A stretch of DNA of 64,000 nt, taken from contig JAJYWB010000017.1 in NCBI GenBank assembly GCA_021791715.1, forward strand, positions 1 through 64,000, given 5' to 3'. Of this stretch, positions 37,073 to 46,947 are shown in pieces. The position numbers were made by a program, and so were the translations under genes. The notes beneath the pieces were generated by a model. It had not been told where the DNA came from. It made no database searches and was given only the letters and a program-made list of their open reading frames with translations. Numbering within the stretch: the stretch's first letter is position 1; each line of letters opens with the position of its first letter. The stretch is from Planctomycetota bacterium. GTDB taxonomy: Bacteria; Planctomycetota; Planctomycetia; Isosphaerales; Isosphaeraceae.

Positions 37073-38422
37073 ATGGAAAAGATGAGCATGAAGGCGTATC
37101 CCGCCGAGATCGTGATCTCCCCTCCCGCCGCGGCGCCCGGGTCGTTCGTCGTGCGTCCGCCGGGATCGAAAAGCCTGACGAATCGCGCTCTCGTCGTCGC
37201 GGCGCTCGCTCGGGGTCGATCGAAGCTCTCGGGGGTTTTGGACAGCGACGACACGAGAGTGATGGTCGATTCGCTCAAACGCCTCGGCGTCGATTTACAT
37301 CATGATCTTAAAACCGCGACGATCGAGATCGAGGGGGTCGGCGCGAAAGGGTTTCCAGCGACCGAAGCCGATTTATATGTGGCGAATTCGGGAACGAGCT
37401 TGCGTTTCCTCACCGCGGCGTGCGCGACATCAAAAGGCGTTTATCGGATCGACGGCGACTCGCGGATGCGCGAACGCCCCGTCGGCGATCTGCTCGAAGC
37501 GCTCAATCGCTTGGGTTGTAAGGCGCAAAGCGATCGAGGCGACGGGCGCCCTCCCGTCACGCTTTACGCGAACGGATTGAAAGGCGGGTTCGCGGAAGTT
37601 AAAGGGAACGTTTCCAGTCAGTTCCTCAGCGCGCTTTTGATGGCGCTGCCGTACGCGTGCGCGCCGACCTCGATCGAGATCGCGGGTCCGCTCGTTTCTA
37701 AACCCTATGTGGATATGACGAAACTGGTGATGGAAGCGTTCGGCGTGAAGATCGGCGATCGCGGCGGCCGACGGTTTAATATCGAGCCGTCGACCTATAT
37801 CGGTCGGCCTTACGCGATCGAGCCCGACGCGTCGGCCGCGAGCTACTTCTTCGCCGCCGCGGCGATCCTCGGCTGCGAGACGACGGTCGAAGGGCTCGGC
37901 AAATCGAGCATTCAAGGCGATATGGCGTTTGTAGACGTGCTGGAACACATGGGATGCACGGCGACGCGACGAGGGAATTCGACGACCGTCCGCGGCGGTC
38001 CGCTTCGCGGAGTCGATGTCGATATGAACGCGATCAGCGACACCGTGATGACGCTCGCGGTCGTCGCGCTGTTCGCCGATGGAATCACGCGGATTCGCAA
38101 CGTCGGTCACATCCGCCACAAAGAAACCGATCGACTCGCGGCGCTCGCGATCGAACTGCGCAAATTGGGGGCGACGGTCGACGAACACCCCGACGGCCTT
38201 GTGATCATTCCTCCTGAATATGTTCATCCGGCAAAAATTCATACATATAATGATCATCGGATGGCGATGTCTTTCGCGATCGCGGGGCTGCGAGTTCCCG
38301 GGATCACGATTCTCGATCCGGGATGCGTATCGAAGACTTATCCCGGGTTTTGGTCCGATTTCGCCGCGACGGATTGCGCGCTTGCGCCGCCGGTTTCGGC
38401 CTGGGACGAACGTCGCGAATGA
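37073..38422 (+). CDS. aroA: 3-phosphoshikimate 1-carboxyvinyltransferase (EPSP synthase)
   Basis: A 449-residue EPSP synthase of the shikimate pathway. PPGSKSLTNRALVVAALA binds shikimate-3-phosphate, VANSGTSLRFLTA and MRERPVGDLLEAL are the PEP-site loops, SSQFLSALLMALPYA and DASAASYFFAAAAIL follow, and NDHRMAMSFAIAG lies near the end. Length and motifs are complete. Several ATGs lie close together (37073, 37082, 37088); the first is used. The last 85 bp overlap, on the opposite strand, the end of an M28-like gene. It begins 41 nt after the DUF167 gene. Confidence 0.95.
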   Translation: MEKMSMKAYPAEIVISPPAAAPGSFVVRPPGSKSLTNRALVVAALARGRSKLSGVLDSDDTRVMVDSLKRLGVDLHHDLKTATIEIEGVGAKGFPATEADLYVANSGTSLRFLTAACATSKGVYRIDGDSRMRERPVGDLLEALNRLGCKAQSDRGDGRPPVTLYANGLKGGFAEVKGNVSSQFLSALLMALPYACAPTSIEIAGPLVSKPYVDMTKLVMEAFGVKIGDRGGRRFNIEPSTYIGRPYAIEPDASAASYFFAAAAILGCETTVEGLGKSSIQGDMAFVDVLEHMGCTATRRGNSTTVRGGPLRGVDVDMNAISDTVMTLAVVALFADGITRIRNVGHIRHKETDRLAALAIELRKLGATVDEHPDGLVIIPPEYVHPAKIHTYNDHRMAMSFAIAGLRVPGITILDPGCVSKTYPGFWSDFAATDCALAPPVSAWDERRE

Positions 38423-39564
38423 AGTTTATCGTAACGAAGCGCGATCTCGACCGCGAGCTGCGCCGCCGCGGCGAGCCTGCCGGCTTCGAGCGGAGAACTC
38501 TCGACCGATCGATTCGATTCACGCGTTCTAGGCGCGGCGCCGATTCCTCCAATCAGAGTGATATAATCGATCAACGGATTCGAATTGTTTCTAAGATCGC
38601 CGATCTCGTAAGATCGACGAGTCGATTTGATCGGCATTCGCAGATCCTCGGCTGCCTTGTCCGCGAGATCGAACCGACCGCTCGACGCGATCGTCCACGA
38701 GGGACCGAGACCGGCCGCTTCGAGTTCGACGATCAACGACCGACTTCGCGGCCTTTCCCTCACGAGTCTCTTGCCGATCGTTTCAATACCCGCCGATCCG
38801 TCTCCAAGGAAGCCTCCCGAAACGACAAATCGAACGTCGAGACGTCGCGCCCTGGGATCGGTCAGATTTCGAGCGAGTTCCACAAGCATCGCCAACCCGC
38901 TCGCATTCGATCGATCGATCGTCCTCGATATCCGTATTTTTTCCAGCGATCGCCGCAAACCGATTACAGATATCAAGATAATTAGAATCACAAACAGAGC
39001 CGCGACCGCCGGTCGATGCGATAAACCACCAAAAAATGGAGCGAAGCGAATCAGAAGAGAAGCCGAAACGAATCCAATCGTCGTCGGCCTTCGAACTCGT
39101 CGCATCGATAAATCATCGACGACACGTTCGAGCTTGGCCGTGAAAACGATTTTCGGTTTTTTTTCGCCGATCGGCGATCGAAAAGTTCGATCGCTCGGGG
39201 TCGCGATCACGACGGGCGTCTTTGTTCGCTTTAACAGAGGATTTAAAATAATAATATTGTAATCTGTCAAAAATAGCAAACACGGAATTGATATCGCGAC
39301 GGCGAGCCAAGCCGGGGGGGATTTTAAGAGAACGATCACGACGAATAATGATGCGATTACGCAGTAAGCGATCCATGAAAAAATCGACTCGACGACTCCG
39401 AATCGGATATCCCCCGAAGCCTCGGCGATCTCGACGTCGAGCCCCGCCGACCGCAACTTCTCGGCGACGATCGCCGCGGCGCTTCGCTCCTCGTCGCTCC
39501 CCGCCGATCGGGGAAAATCGAGGTCGATCGCGTCGGCGATCGCCCGTTTCGCGTCGAATCGCAT
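38338..39564 (-). CDS. M28-like membrane protein lacking metal ligands
   Basis: A 408-residue protein. The opening FPRSAGSDEERSAAAIVAEKL is a typical M28 aminopeptidase start, but two membrane helices follow immediately (SWIAYCVIASLFVVIVLL and AVAISIPCLLFLTDYNIII) and two more lie near residues 165-205. At the expected zinc sites the residues are gone: the HxD strand reads IVFTAKLER, the D-N-A-S-G motif reads SNASGLAMLVE, the EE pair region reads FVVSGGFLG and the final His region has no histidine. So the fold is probably M28-like without peptidase activity. Its 3' end overlaps aroA by 85 bp in convergent orientation. Role unknown. Confidence 0.7.
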   Translation of the reverse strand: MRFDAKRAIADAIDLDFPRSAGSDEERSAAAIVAEKLRSAGLDVEIAEASGDIRFGVVESIFSWIAYCVIASLFVVIVLLKSPPAWLAVAISIPCLLFLTDYNIIILNPLLKRTKTPVVIATPSDRTFRSPIGEKKPKIVFTAKLERVVDDLSMRRVRRPTTIGFVSASLLIRFAPFFGGLSHRPAVAALFVILIILISVIGLRRSLEKIRISRTIDRSNASGLAMLVELARNLTDPRARRLDVRFVVSGGFLGDGSAGIETIGKRLVRERPRSRSLIVELEAAGLGPSWTIASSGRFDLADKAAEDLRMPIKSTRRSYEIGDLRNNSNPLIDYITLIGGIGAAPRTRESNRSVESSPLEAGRLAAAAQLAVEIALRYDKLHSRRSSQAETGGASAQSVAAKSDQNPG

Positions 39565-39639
39565 CGTCGCACAACCTTTTCAATATTTTATTGTATCGAT
39601 TAATCTGTTAATGTTAGCGATGCGTCGCGCCTCGATCCC

Positions 39640-39906
39640 TCATTCGGTTTCAAGCAACTCTCCCGTCTCGGAAACCTCGGCCTCGCGGATCTTCCCCTTT
39701 TGCGACTTACCGCGCACCTCGTAAGCGGTTTTCCCGTCGACCTGGATCTTCACCGCGTGTTGAAACTTGACGTCGGGAAGCGCCTTCTCGGCCGCCTCGC
39801 GCACGACCGCGGGAAGCTTATCCATCGAAACGATCTCGTCGGGCTTGGGCTTCGATCCGCACCCGGCAAAGGCGATCGTGGCCAAAACAATAAAAATACG
39901 TTTCAT
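39640..39906 (-). CDS. PepSY-like lipoprotein
   Basis: An 88-residue lipoprotein. The lipobox FAGC (Cys near residue 16) follows a short hydrophobic signal (RIFIVLATIAFAGC). The mature part, with MDKLPAVVREAAEKALPDVK, TAYEVRGK and EAEVSETGELLE, has the helix-hairpin pattern of PepSY-like domains. Such proteins bind or inhibit proteases or sense the envelope; here function is unknown. The ATG at 39906 is preferred over a TTG at 39912. Confidence 0.78.
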   Translation of the reverse strand: MKRIFIVLATIAFAGCGSKPKPDEIVSMDKLPAVVREAAEKALPDVKFQHAVKIQVDGKTAYEVRGKSQKGKIREAEVSETGELLETE

Positions 39907-40038
39907 GTTCAATCCATTTAATCTTTAGAGGCTTAAAATACAGGACGCGCACAATCGATTCGTTCGATCGGCCGCGCTCGCGGCGAAGGTCGCGGAGGTT
40001 CGATCGATCGAAACCCCGCGACCCTCTTTACGATTCGA

Positions 40039-42774
40039 TTATAACGCATCCGAGCGGACGATTTCTCCCCCGCCTCGGGTGAAGAGCGCCTTCAGGATCG
40101 AACCGTCGACCGACGACTTGATAAACCGCACCGATCCGTCGCCGAACATCGCGTTGATTCCTCCAGGATGCTTCGAGCCGAGCATCGTTTTGATCTTCTG
40201 AAGCTGCTCAAGTTCAATATCGGGCTCGTCGGGCTTCGTCCATATCGTTTCCTGAGACGATTCAAATACCGCGATCGTGTTCGAAGTCCCGTCGACGATG
40301 TCGGCGAGCTTCCACGATTTTTTCCCCTCGAACATCGTCCCCTTCGACTCGCAGACGCGATATTTCGTCAATCCCTTCGACGTCGTGAGCAGAGCGGCGT
40401 CGCTTGGACATGCATAAGTAATCGGCATATAAGGAATCAACTGCTTGTTATTCGGCGAGTCCCACGGCTCGTCGAGCTTGAATTTATCGTAAAGCGGTCC
40501 TTGATCGATGTACGGCAAAATCATAACCCGCCAACTGAGCAGCGGTTTCCCCGCCGCGTCGACCGTCGCGGACGCCGGCAAATTGCCGTTCGCCGACTCA
40601 TAATTCATCATCGCCAGACCGATCTGCTTCAGATTGTTTGTGCACTGCGCGCGTCGAGCCGCCTCGCGCGCCGATTGAACCGCGGGCAACAAAAGCGCGA
40701 TCATCACCGGAGTTGATGATATACTGATGTTACCGGGATTGATGTTGGGAAAAGCTTCGCGAATCACGATCCGGAATTCATGATCGTGAACCTGCGCCGC
40801 GACGAATCCAGGGAAGAAGTACTTGCGCAATTCCTCGGAATCGGGGATCGTCTCGGGCTGAACTCGCAAGCGAAATTCGGGTCCCCGACGAGCGGCGAGC
40901 GGACCGCCGCCGGGAGCTCCAGGTAAACCTCCAGGCCTCGCGTTCATCCCGCCTCGTTTTTGTTGCGCGTTCATCTCGGTGATGAACATCCCCAACGCCT
41001 GGGTAAGCGCGGGAACGTTCGAAATCAATTCGGGAAAAGGCGTTTCGCGAGGGTCGTTGAACGAGAGAAACACGAGATCTTCGGGGATCTTTTCAAAGAT
41101 TTTTGTTAGATCTCCCGTCGGCTTCCAACGCTCGTCGGGGTTTCTCTGAGCGGTCACAACGCGTTCCGCGGAGTCCGGAGAAGTCGCCAGAACCAGCGAT
41201 TTCTCGCCGATCGCGATCGTCGGCTTTAAACCCGCGGGAAGCGGCATAACACCCGGCGGGACAATCAAAACATACCCCTTGGTCGATCCTTTTAGCGGGC
41301 GGAATTCGGCCTTGATCGGCTTGCTCGGCGCATCGGCACGACGGAGCAAACCCGGTTGAGACGCGGCGCCGTTCGCTTTCTCGGCGCGTTTGGCGAAGAG
41401 AGCATTCAGCGAGACGACGAGCCGGTCGATCGTCGCCTCAACCTCGCGCGGTTCGTCGGTTTCGATCACGATCGCGGTTTTGGGAACATGCAGCCAAACC
41501 CCCGCGGCCAAACTGAGGATATCTCCCGAAACGCCGAACCGACTCGGCAACTGGATAAACGTTGTTTTTGATCCCAAACGCGCCAGCAAGTCCTTACGGA
41601 TATCGATTCCCGCGAATCGGTTCGCCATATCGACAAGCTTCATCACGTTGTCGACTTCGTCCCCGGCGATCGGTCGAGCCGTCGTTTCAATCGCCGTGAT
41701 CGCCTTATCGAGATGGAACGAGCCGACGACAAATGTGATGGCTTCTTTGGGAATCGCCGGGAGGGTTTTGGAATCGAACGTTTTTTGATTGAGGAGCGCC
41801 GCGAGCCCCGTTCTAGGGTTGTTCGTTTCCACGCCGACGATCGTTAAGAGCGCGTTATCTTGAAAACCCCAACGAATCCCGATCGTTTTCAGATCCTCCG
41901 CGCCGAGTTTTTTGGCGTTCTCGGGAAATTGGCCGCTGATCGAAGTGAGATCGATTCCGGCGACGATCATCGGCTGAAAGCCGTGTTCGCGAGCGACGAG
42001 TTTTTTGTAAAAGGGCGCCGCGGAAACGTTCGGCGATCGGCCGTCGATCGTCTCGATCACGTCGTCGATCGCCTTGGCGTCGCTCGCTTTTATGAAAACA
42101 AGGTCGTCGTTCTCATTCCAAATCGCGGTCACATTGTTCGGCTCTTGCGTGAGCATCGTGATCTTGCGACCGCCGGCTCGATCGACTTTCGGCGGCCCTC
42201 CGGGTATCGACCCGAGAAACGGGGCGAGCATTTGTCGAACGATCGTCGGCGCGTTTTTCCCGGCGGCGCCGCGAGCCACGAAGATCATCGATTGGGGCGT
42301 TTGAGGACGCGGCTTGCCGTCGTCGTTGATCGCGAAGATATACCCCGAACGATGCGCGAACTCGACGACCGAAACGAAGTCGGCGCCGCGAAACGGCGGA
42401 GCCGCGGGAGCTTGAGCCGCGATCGCGTCGATCGTCTCGGTGAAAACCTGTTCAAGCATCGCTCCCATCGTCGTCTTGTTGAGCATTTGATAAGCGTTCG
42501 TTCCGCGCCAAGCGGCGGGATATTGATCGAACCCCGCGGCTTCGACGACGATCGCCAAATCTTTCGCAGGCACATACCTGGTAAGCAGGTTCGCGTTCGC
42601 GGCGGAAGCTTCGGCGATAAGCTCGGTGTTGATTCGCTTGCGAAGGCCACCGCTCGGTTCCTGCGCTCTCGTTTCGATTGAGAATGCGGCCGAAGCCGCG
42701 AGGCAAAAACCGAACGTCGCCGCTTTAACGACCGAACGCGAAGCCGATTGAGAATGCTTGATCAAAAATCGCAT
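40039..42774 (-). CDS. Large exported protein with C-terminal DUF1559-like domain
   Basis: A 911-residue exported protein. A signal peptide (about 1-38, ending TRAQ) precedes roughly 620 residues of a repeated alpha/beta fold of unknown family. The C-terminal 240 residues match DUF1559: IALLLPAVQSAREAARRAQC, TNNLKQIGLAMMNYESANG, YPYIDQ-like PYIDQGPLY, DIVDGTSNTIAVFE and the hallmark KHPGGINAMFGDGSVRFI. DUF1559 proteins in planctomycetes usually begin with a type IV prepilin-like signal; here the domain is instead the tail of a much larger protein. It follows no operon partner. An AGGAA lies about 12 nt before the ATG. Confidence 0.78.
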   Translation of the reverse strand: MRFLIKHSQSASRSVVKAATFGFCLAASAAFSIETRAQEPSGGLRKRINTELIAEASAANANLLTRYVPAKDLAIVVEAAGFDQYPAAWRGTNAYQMLNKTTMGAMLEQVFTETIDAIAAQAPAAPPFRGADFVSVVEFAHRSGYIFAINDDGKPRPQTPQSMIFVARGAAGKNAPTIVRQMLAPFLGSIPGGPPKVDRAGGRKITMLTQEPNNVTAIWNENDDLVFIKASDAKAIDDVIETIDGRSPNVSAAPFYKKLVAREHGFQPMIVAGIDLTSISGQFPENAKKLGAEDLKTIGIRWGFQDNALLTIVGVETNNPRTGLAALLNQKTFDSKTLPAIPKEAITFVVGSFHLDKAITAIETTARPIAGDEVDNVMKLVDMANRFAGIDIRKDLLARLGSKTTFIQLPSRFGVSGDILSLAAGVWLHVPKTAIVIETDEPREVEATIDRLVVSLNALFAKRAEKANGAASQPGLLRRADAPSKPIKAEFRPLKGSTKGYVLIVPPGVMPLPAGLKPTIAIGEKSLVLATSPDSAERVVTAQRNPDERWKPTGDLTKIFEKIPEDLVFLSFNDPRETPFPELISNVPALTQALGMFITEMNAQQKRGGMNARPGGLPGAPGGGPLAARRGPEFRLRVQPETIPDSEELRKYFFPGFVAAQVHDHEFRIVIREAFPNINPGNISISSTPVMIALLLPAVQSAREAARRAQCTNNLKQIGLAMMNYESANGNLPASATVDAAGKPLLSWRVMILPYIDQGPLYDKFKLDEPWDSPNNKQLIPYMPITYACPSDAALLTTSKGLTKYRVCESKGTMFEGKKSWKLADIVDGTSNTIAVFESSQETIWTKPDEPDIELEQLQKIKTMLGSKHPGGINAMFGDGSVRFIKSSVDGSILKALFTRGGGEIVRSDAL

Positions 42775-43282
42775 CGACGTGTTCCTAAAATCTATCTGCG
42801 CTCGCGTCCCGAACCGAGCGACTCGATGAGGGGGAATTTCGAACGATCGACTCTCACCGTCGACCGTCCGACCTTGATGTTCGTTACATTATCATCATGA
42901 TCGAAGCGATGCAATCTTCGCGCGCGATTTCTCCAATTCTTAATCTACTATTGATGTAAAAAACCGCCGAGGTCGATTGAATCACGCTCGATCCGTTCGT
43001 GGAGAACTCCGCGCGCTCGCTCCTCCTCAATCACGACGATTCGCGGCCGAGCGAGCCGATCCCAAACTTATACGATCAATTCCATCATCGCGATTAACGA
43101 ACAGACAATTAAGAAATTTCATATTGTTGTTTATTTGATTCTAATCAGAGAATTATATTGTTTATCGTCGATCGGCGTGAATGGAAGACGAATCGACGCC
43201 GGGTCGCCGAACCGCCGAAATCGACCGCCGGCCGGAGATCGTGAGGAGATGTCGACGTCTTCGATTGAGTTGATTGAGACAT
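42775..43282. other. Intergenic region, no gene seen
   Basis: About 510 bp between the DUF1559 fusion start and the MmgE/PrpD gene end, both leftward. AT-rich patches occur near 42880-42960 and 43080-43160. No structured RNA or repeat recognised. The promoter of the DUF1559 fusion should lie here. Confidence 0.4.
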
Positions 43283-44653
43283 TTACGATCCATGATCGCC
43301 GATGAGGCTGAAAATCTCGTGCGGCTTCGCGTCTTGGGGTAAAGACGCCGCTCGATTGAGAATCGCGTCGGTTTTGGGACCGCCCAGGATCGGCTCGGCG
43401 AGACCCCGGAATTTCGCCTCGAGTTGTTCGTCGCCGAGGGGGTTCTTATCGTGGCCGGGAGGGTGAGCGATCTCGAGTTCGTGGATCGATCCGTCGTCGA
43501 GCGAAACCTTGATCCGATTGGGAATCCCCGACGGATATCCCGCGGTCAATTTGGGATCTTCGATCACTTTGGTACGAGCAACAAGATCGAGGAGTGCGGG
43601 ATCGGACAGACGAGCTTGCGAGAATTGCCGCGCCGTGATCTCGCCGTCGACGAGCGCGACCGCGGTGCAATACGGCAGGCTATGATCCGCGGTCTCGCGG
43701 GTTCGGGGACGCCATTTCTCGGGATCCTTGCCGATGATTTCGACAGCGGTTTTGAATGTGGCGATCTCGATCCCGACGATTCGTTTGGGATCGCCGATCC
43801 GTTTGCGCAATTCGAACGCCGCGGCGATCGCCGATTGCGAGTGATATTCGGCGGGAACGAACTTGATCGAGGTTTTCGGCAGCATCCACTCGTCGGCGGT
43901 AAGCCCGCCGAGCTTGTTCAACCGAAACGGACCAGAGATTTGTTGATAAAAGCCCATATCTCCGCTAAAGAGGGGCGCGGGGCCCGTCATTCCCGCCTCG
44001 GCGAGCGTCGCGGCGAACACGCCGTTTCTCGCGGCGTGCGCGAAGGCGCAACCTTTCCACATCGAGAGTTCGCCCGCGCGCGTTAAACGGAGCGCGGCGC
44101 TCGTCGTTCCGGCGATTCCCAGAGCGTGCTTGGCTTGATCGCGTGAAAGCCCGAGCAGCCTCGCGGAAGCGAGCGCCGTCGAAAGCGACCCGTACGTCGT
44201 ATGATCCCACCCCCGCGCGCGGATGCTCGCGGAATCGCACAAACGACATTGAATCTCGTACGCGACCGCGGCCGCGGCGATCCAACCCTCGCCGTTCGCG
44301 TTCACATGCTCGCCGACCGCGGCGACCGCGGCCCAATTGTCGCTCGGATGCGCCGGCTCAAGCGATAAGTATGTGTCGTTACAATCAAGATAACGAATGT
44401 GCACGCCGTTACTAAACGCGGCCAGGTCGAGCGTCGAACGGCCGCCGCCGAAGAGCGCGGAACCCGAGGAAACGAGAGCGTTTCGCGCGACCCGGCGCGC
44501 GATTTCGGGAGCGGGTTCGTCGAGCGCGCCGATCGCGCAGCCGACCGCGTCGATCCAGCGTCTCCGAGCCTCGTCGATCACGCGGTCGGGAAGATCCTTG
44601 AACCGCACGCCGAGCGCGAAATCGACCAATCGATCCGTCGTCTCGTCCAACAT
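43283..44653 (-). CDS. MmgE/PrpD family protein
   Basis: A 456-residue MmgE/PrpD family member, the usual length. DARRRWIDAVGCAIGAL-type helix, FSNGVHIRYLDCNDTY, HPSDNWAAVAAVGEHVNANG, TYGSLSTALASARLLGLS, MWKGCAFAHAARNG and FVPAEYHSQSAIAAAFEL are family-typical. PrpD itself dehydrates 2-methylcitrate in propionate breakdown, but many homologues have other or unknown substrates, and no prpB or prpC lies nearby. It stands between a histidine kinase gene and the DUF1559 fusion, all leftward but with sizeable gaps. Confidence 0.9.
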   Translation of the reverse strand: MLDETTDRLVDFALGVRFKDLPDRVIDEARRRWIDAVGCAIGALDEPAPEIARRVARNALVSSGSALFGGGRSTLDLAAFSNGVHIRYLDCNDTYLSLEPAHPSDNWAAVAAVGEHVNANGEGWIAAAAVAYEIQCRLCDSASIRARGWDHTTYGSLSTALASARLLGLSRDQAKHALGIAGTTSAALRLTRAGELSMWKGCAFAHAARNGVFAATLAEAGMTGPAPLFSGDMGFYQQISGPFRLNKLGGLTADEWMLPKTSIKFVPAEYHSQSAIAAAFELRKRIGDPKRIVGIEIATFKTAVEIIGKDPEKWRPRTRETADHSLPYCTAVALVDGEITARQFSQARLSDPALLDLVARTKVIEDPKLTAGYPSGIPNRIKVSLDDGSIHELEIAHPPGHDKNPLGDEQLEAKFRGLAEPILGGPKTDAILNRAASLPQDAKPHEIFSLIGDHGS

Positions 44654-44715
44654 CCGCTAGCTCCGTGTCATGGAAAAACATTAAAAACGCATCATGCTTG
44701 TGTTTCCCGCGCGAG

Positions 44716-46947
44716 TCAAGCCTCCGAAGCCACGCGACGAATCGCCGCGAGAAGACGGGGAAAATCGATCGGCTTGGTAATATGTTCAACAAAACCCGCG
44801 TGAAGGCTTTTGGCGATATCGGTTTCCATGCCGAAGCCGCTGAGCGCGATTCCGAGCGTGTTCGATCGACCCCGGATCGCTCGCATCAATTCGTAGCCGT
44901 CGCCGTCGGGAAGGCCGATGTCGCTGATCAGACAATCGAAAGCCTGATCGCTCGCCGCGGCGAGCGCCTGTGCGATATTCGAAGCCGTTTCCACCTTACA
45001 GCCCCGTTGGCGCAAATATTTTGAAAGAACTTGAAGCGTCGATACGTCGTCGTCGACGACGAGGATTTTGAGATCGATCGGCGCGGAATCCGGGTGATGA
45101 TTGTCATGAGGGAGGCGATCGAACGCCTCGGGATCGATGGAGTGAGGTTTCGAACGCGGCAAAATGAGAGTGAAGATCGAGCCTCGATCACGTCCCTCGC
45201 TGGCGGCGACGAGCGACCCTCCGTGCGCCTCGGCGATCGCCCGACTGATCGCCAGACCGAGTCCCAACCCCCCGAACCGACGACGGAGCGAACGCTCGCC
45301 GGCCTGCTCGAACGCCGCGAAAATCGTTTCCAGATATTCCGGTTCGATTCCAATTCCGCTGTCGATAAAATCAAAGGCGATCGCTTCGGCGCCGTCGGAA
45401 AGCTTTTCGTCGCGCACCCGGATCAAAAGCGATCCCCCCCCCGGAGTGAACTTGAGCGCGTTTTCGATCAGGTTGCGAAAGATCTGCTGAATCCGCGCCG
45501 GATCGGCTTCGATTACGGGACGACGCGATTCCAACTCGATCGCGCACGTAAGCCCCCCCTTCGCCAGATCAAGATGACAAGAATCCACTACATATTTTAA
45601 CTGGTCGAATATATTAATTGAGCATTTTCTTAAGTGAATAATTCCTCGATTGATACGCCCCACGTCGAGGAGGTCGTCGATCAGCCGCGCCTCGGCCTCG
45701 ACGTTACGGCGGATCAGCTCGAGCGCCGAGCGGATCGATTCGGGAGTTTGCGGATCCTCGAGCAAAGCCGACGCGGTGAGCAGCACGGGGGTGAGAGGGG
45801 TTCGTAATTCGTGGCTAAGAACCGCGAGAAAATAATCTTTGGCGCGGCCGGCGCGTTCGGCCTCGGCGCGTGCGGCTTGTTCGAGCGCGAGGAGCCGTTC
45901 GCGTTCGCGCTCGGCGTTTTTCCGCTCGATCACATCGCGAAAGATGAGAACGACTCCGGTGACCGCGCCCGTTTCGTCGCGGATCGGCGCCGCGCTATCG
46001 TCGATCGGAGTTTCCGACCCGTCGCGGGATACCAGAATCGTGTGATTCGCGAGCCCGACGATCCGACCCACGTGGATCACGCGATCGACCGGGCTCTCAT
46101 CGGGCTCACGTGTCGATTCGTTGATGATTCGGAAAACCTGATCGAGCGGCTTGCCGACGGCTTGCTCGCGCGGCCATCCCGTGAGCGACGCGGCGATTCC
46201 GTTGAGAAATCGCACCCGACCTTGAGGATCGGTCGCGATCACGCCGTCGCCGATGCTCGCGAGCGTCGTTGAAAGCCACGCCTCGCTCAGACGAATCGCC
46301 TCCGAGGCGCGATCGAGCTCGGCGTTATGATTGATGTTGATCCGCCATGTCACAATCAACAAACCCAACGCCAGAATCGACACCAATGAAAATGTGTAGA
46401 TCGTCCGTTTGACCGCGGCTCGCATCACCTCCGATCGTTCGTTAAACAACCGCGCCTCGCGATCGAGCATGATCGTCACCAGGTTGCGGATCCGATCCAT
46501 CGTGATCTCATCTTTATTGGAACGGATTGTCGCGATCGCCGCGTTCATCCCCTCGCGATCGCGAACCATGATCGCATCGCGAAGTTCGGCGAGCTTCTCT
46601 CGTATAACCGGCTTAAGTACGGAAAGCGCGTCGAGCATTTTGGGGTCGATCGAGATCATCCGATCGAGCTCCATGAGATTCCCCTCGATACCTTCCACCG
46701 CGCCGAGATAAGGCTTTAAGTATTCAGCCTCGCCCGTGAGGAGATACCCGCGTTGACCCGTTTCGGCGTCTTTCAGCGTCGACAACGTTCGTTCCAACCG
46801 GTTTTGCACCTGCCGACACCGCAACAATAAGCGTTCGTTACCGTCAAGCGTGCGTATATTCTCAATCGTAACGACGATATTGACGACGAGGATGACCGAG
46901 ACGAGCAGATATCCGGCGGAGACGAGCTTGCGCAAGGCGATCTTCAT
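44716..46947 (-). CDS. Hybrid histidine kinase: CHASE3, PAS, HisKA, HATPase, receiver
   Basis: A 743-residue membrane sensor kinase. Helix 1 (about 10-28) and helix 2 (about 185-206) bracket a periplasmic CHASE3 domain with TLKDAETGQRGYLLTGE. A PAS domain follows (ASIGDGVIATDPQGRVRFLN, about 225-345). The phospho-acceptor H379 is in LSHELRTPL; the HATPase has NLIENALKFTPGGG, DSGIGIEPEY and FGGLGLGLAISRAI. A C-terminal receiver (about 625-740) has VVDDDVS, D676 in SDIGLPDGDG and ITKPI lysine. So the signal can be passed within the protein; no separate response regulator gene is adjacent. The ATG at 46947 is used; the longer frame adds 90 non-membrane residues. Confidence 0.92.
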   Translation of the reverse strand: MKIALRKLVSAGYLLVSVILVVNIVVTIENIRTLDGNERLLLRCRQVQNRLERTLSTLKDAETGQRGYLLTGEAEYLKPYLGAVEGIEGNLMELDRMISIDPKMLDALSVLKPVIREKLAELRDAIMVRDREGMNAAIATIRSNKDEITMDRIRNLVTIMLDREARLFNERSEVMRAAVKRTIYTFSLVSILALGLLIVTWRININHNAELDRASEAIRLSEAWLSTTLASIGDGVIATDPQGRVRFLNGIAASLTGWPREQAVGKPLDQVFRIINESTREPDESPVDRVIHVGRIVGLANHTILVSRDGSETPIDDSAAPIRDETGAVTGVVLIFRDVIERKNAERERERLLALEQAARAEAERAGRAKDYFLAVLSHELRTPLTPVLLTASALLEDPQTPESIRSALELIRRNVEAEARLIDDLLDVGRINRGIIHLRKCSINIFDQLKYVVDSCHLDLAKGGLTCAIELESRRPVIEADPARIQQIFRNLIENALKFTPGGGSLLIRVRDEKLSDGAEAIAFDFIDSGIGIEPEYLETIFAAFEQAGERSLRRRFGGLGLGLAISRAIAEAHGGSLVAASEGRDRGSIFTLILPRSKPHSIDPEAFDRLPHDNHHPDSAPIDLKILVVDDDVSTLQVLSKYLRQRGCKVETASNIAQALAAASDQAFDCLISDIGLPDGDGYELMRAIRGRSNTLGIALSGFGMETDIAKSLHAGFVEHITKPIDFPRLLAAIRRVASEA

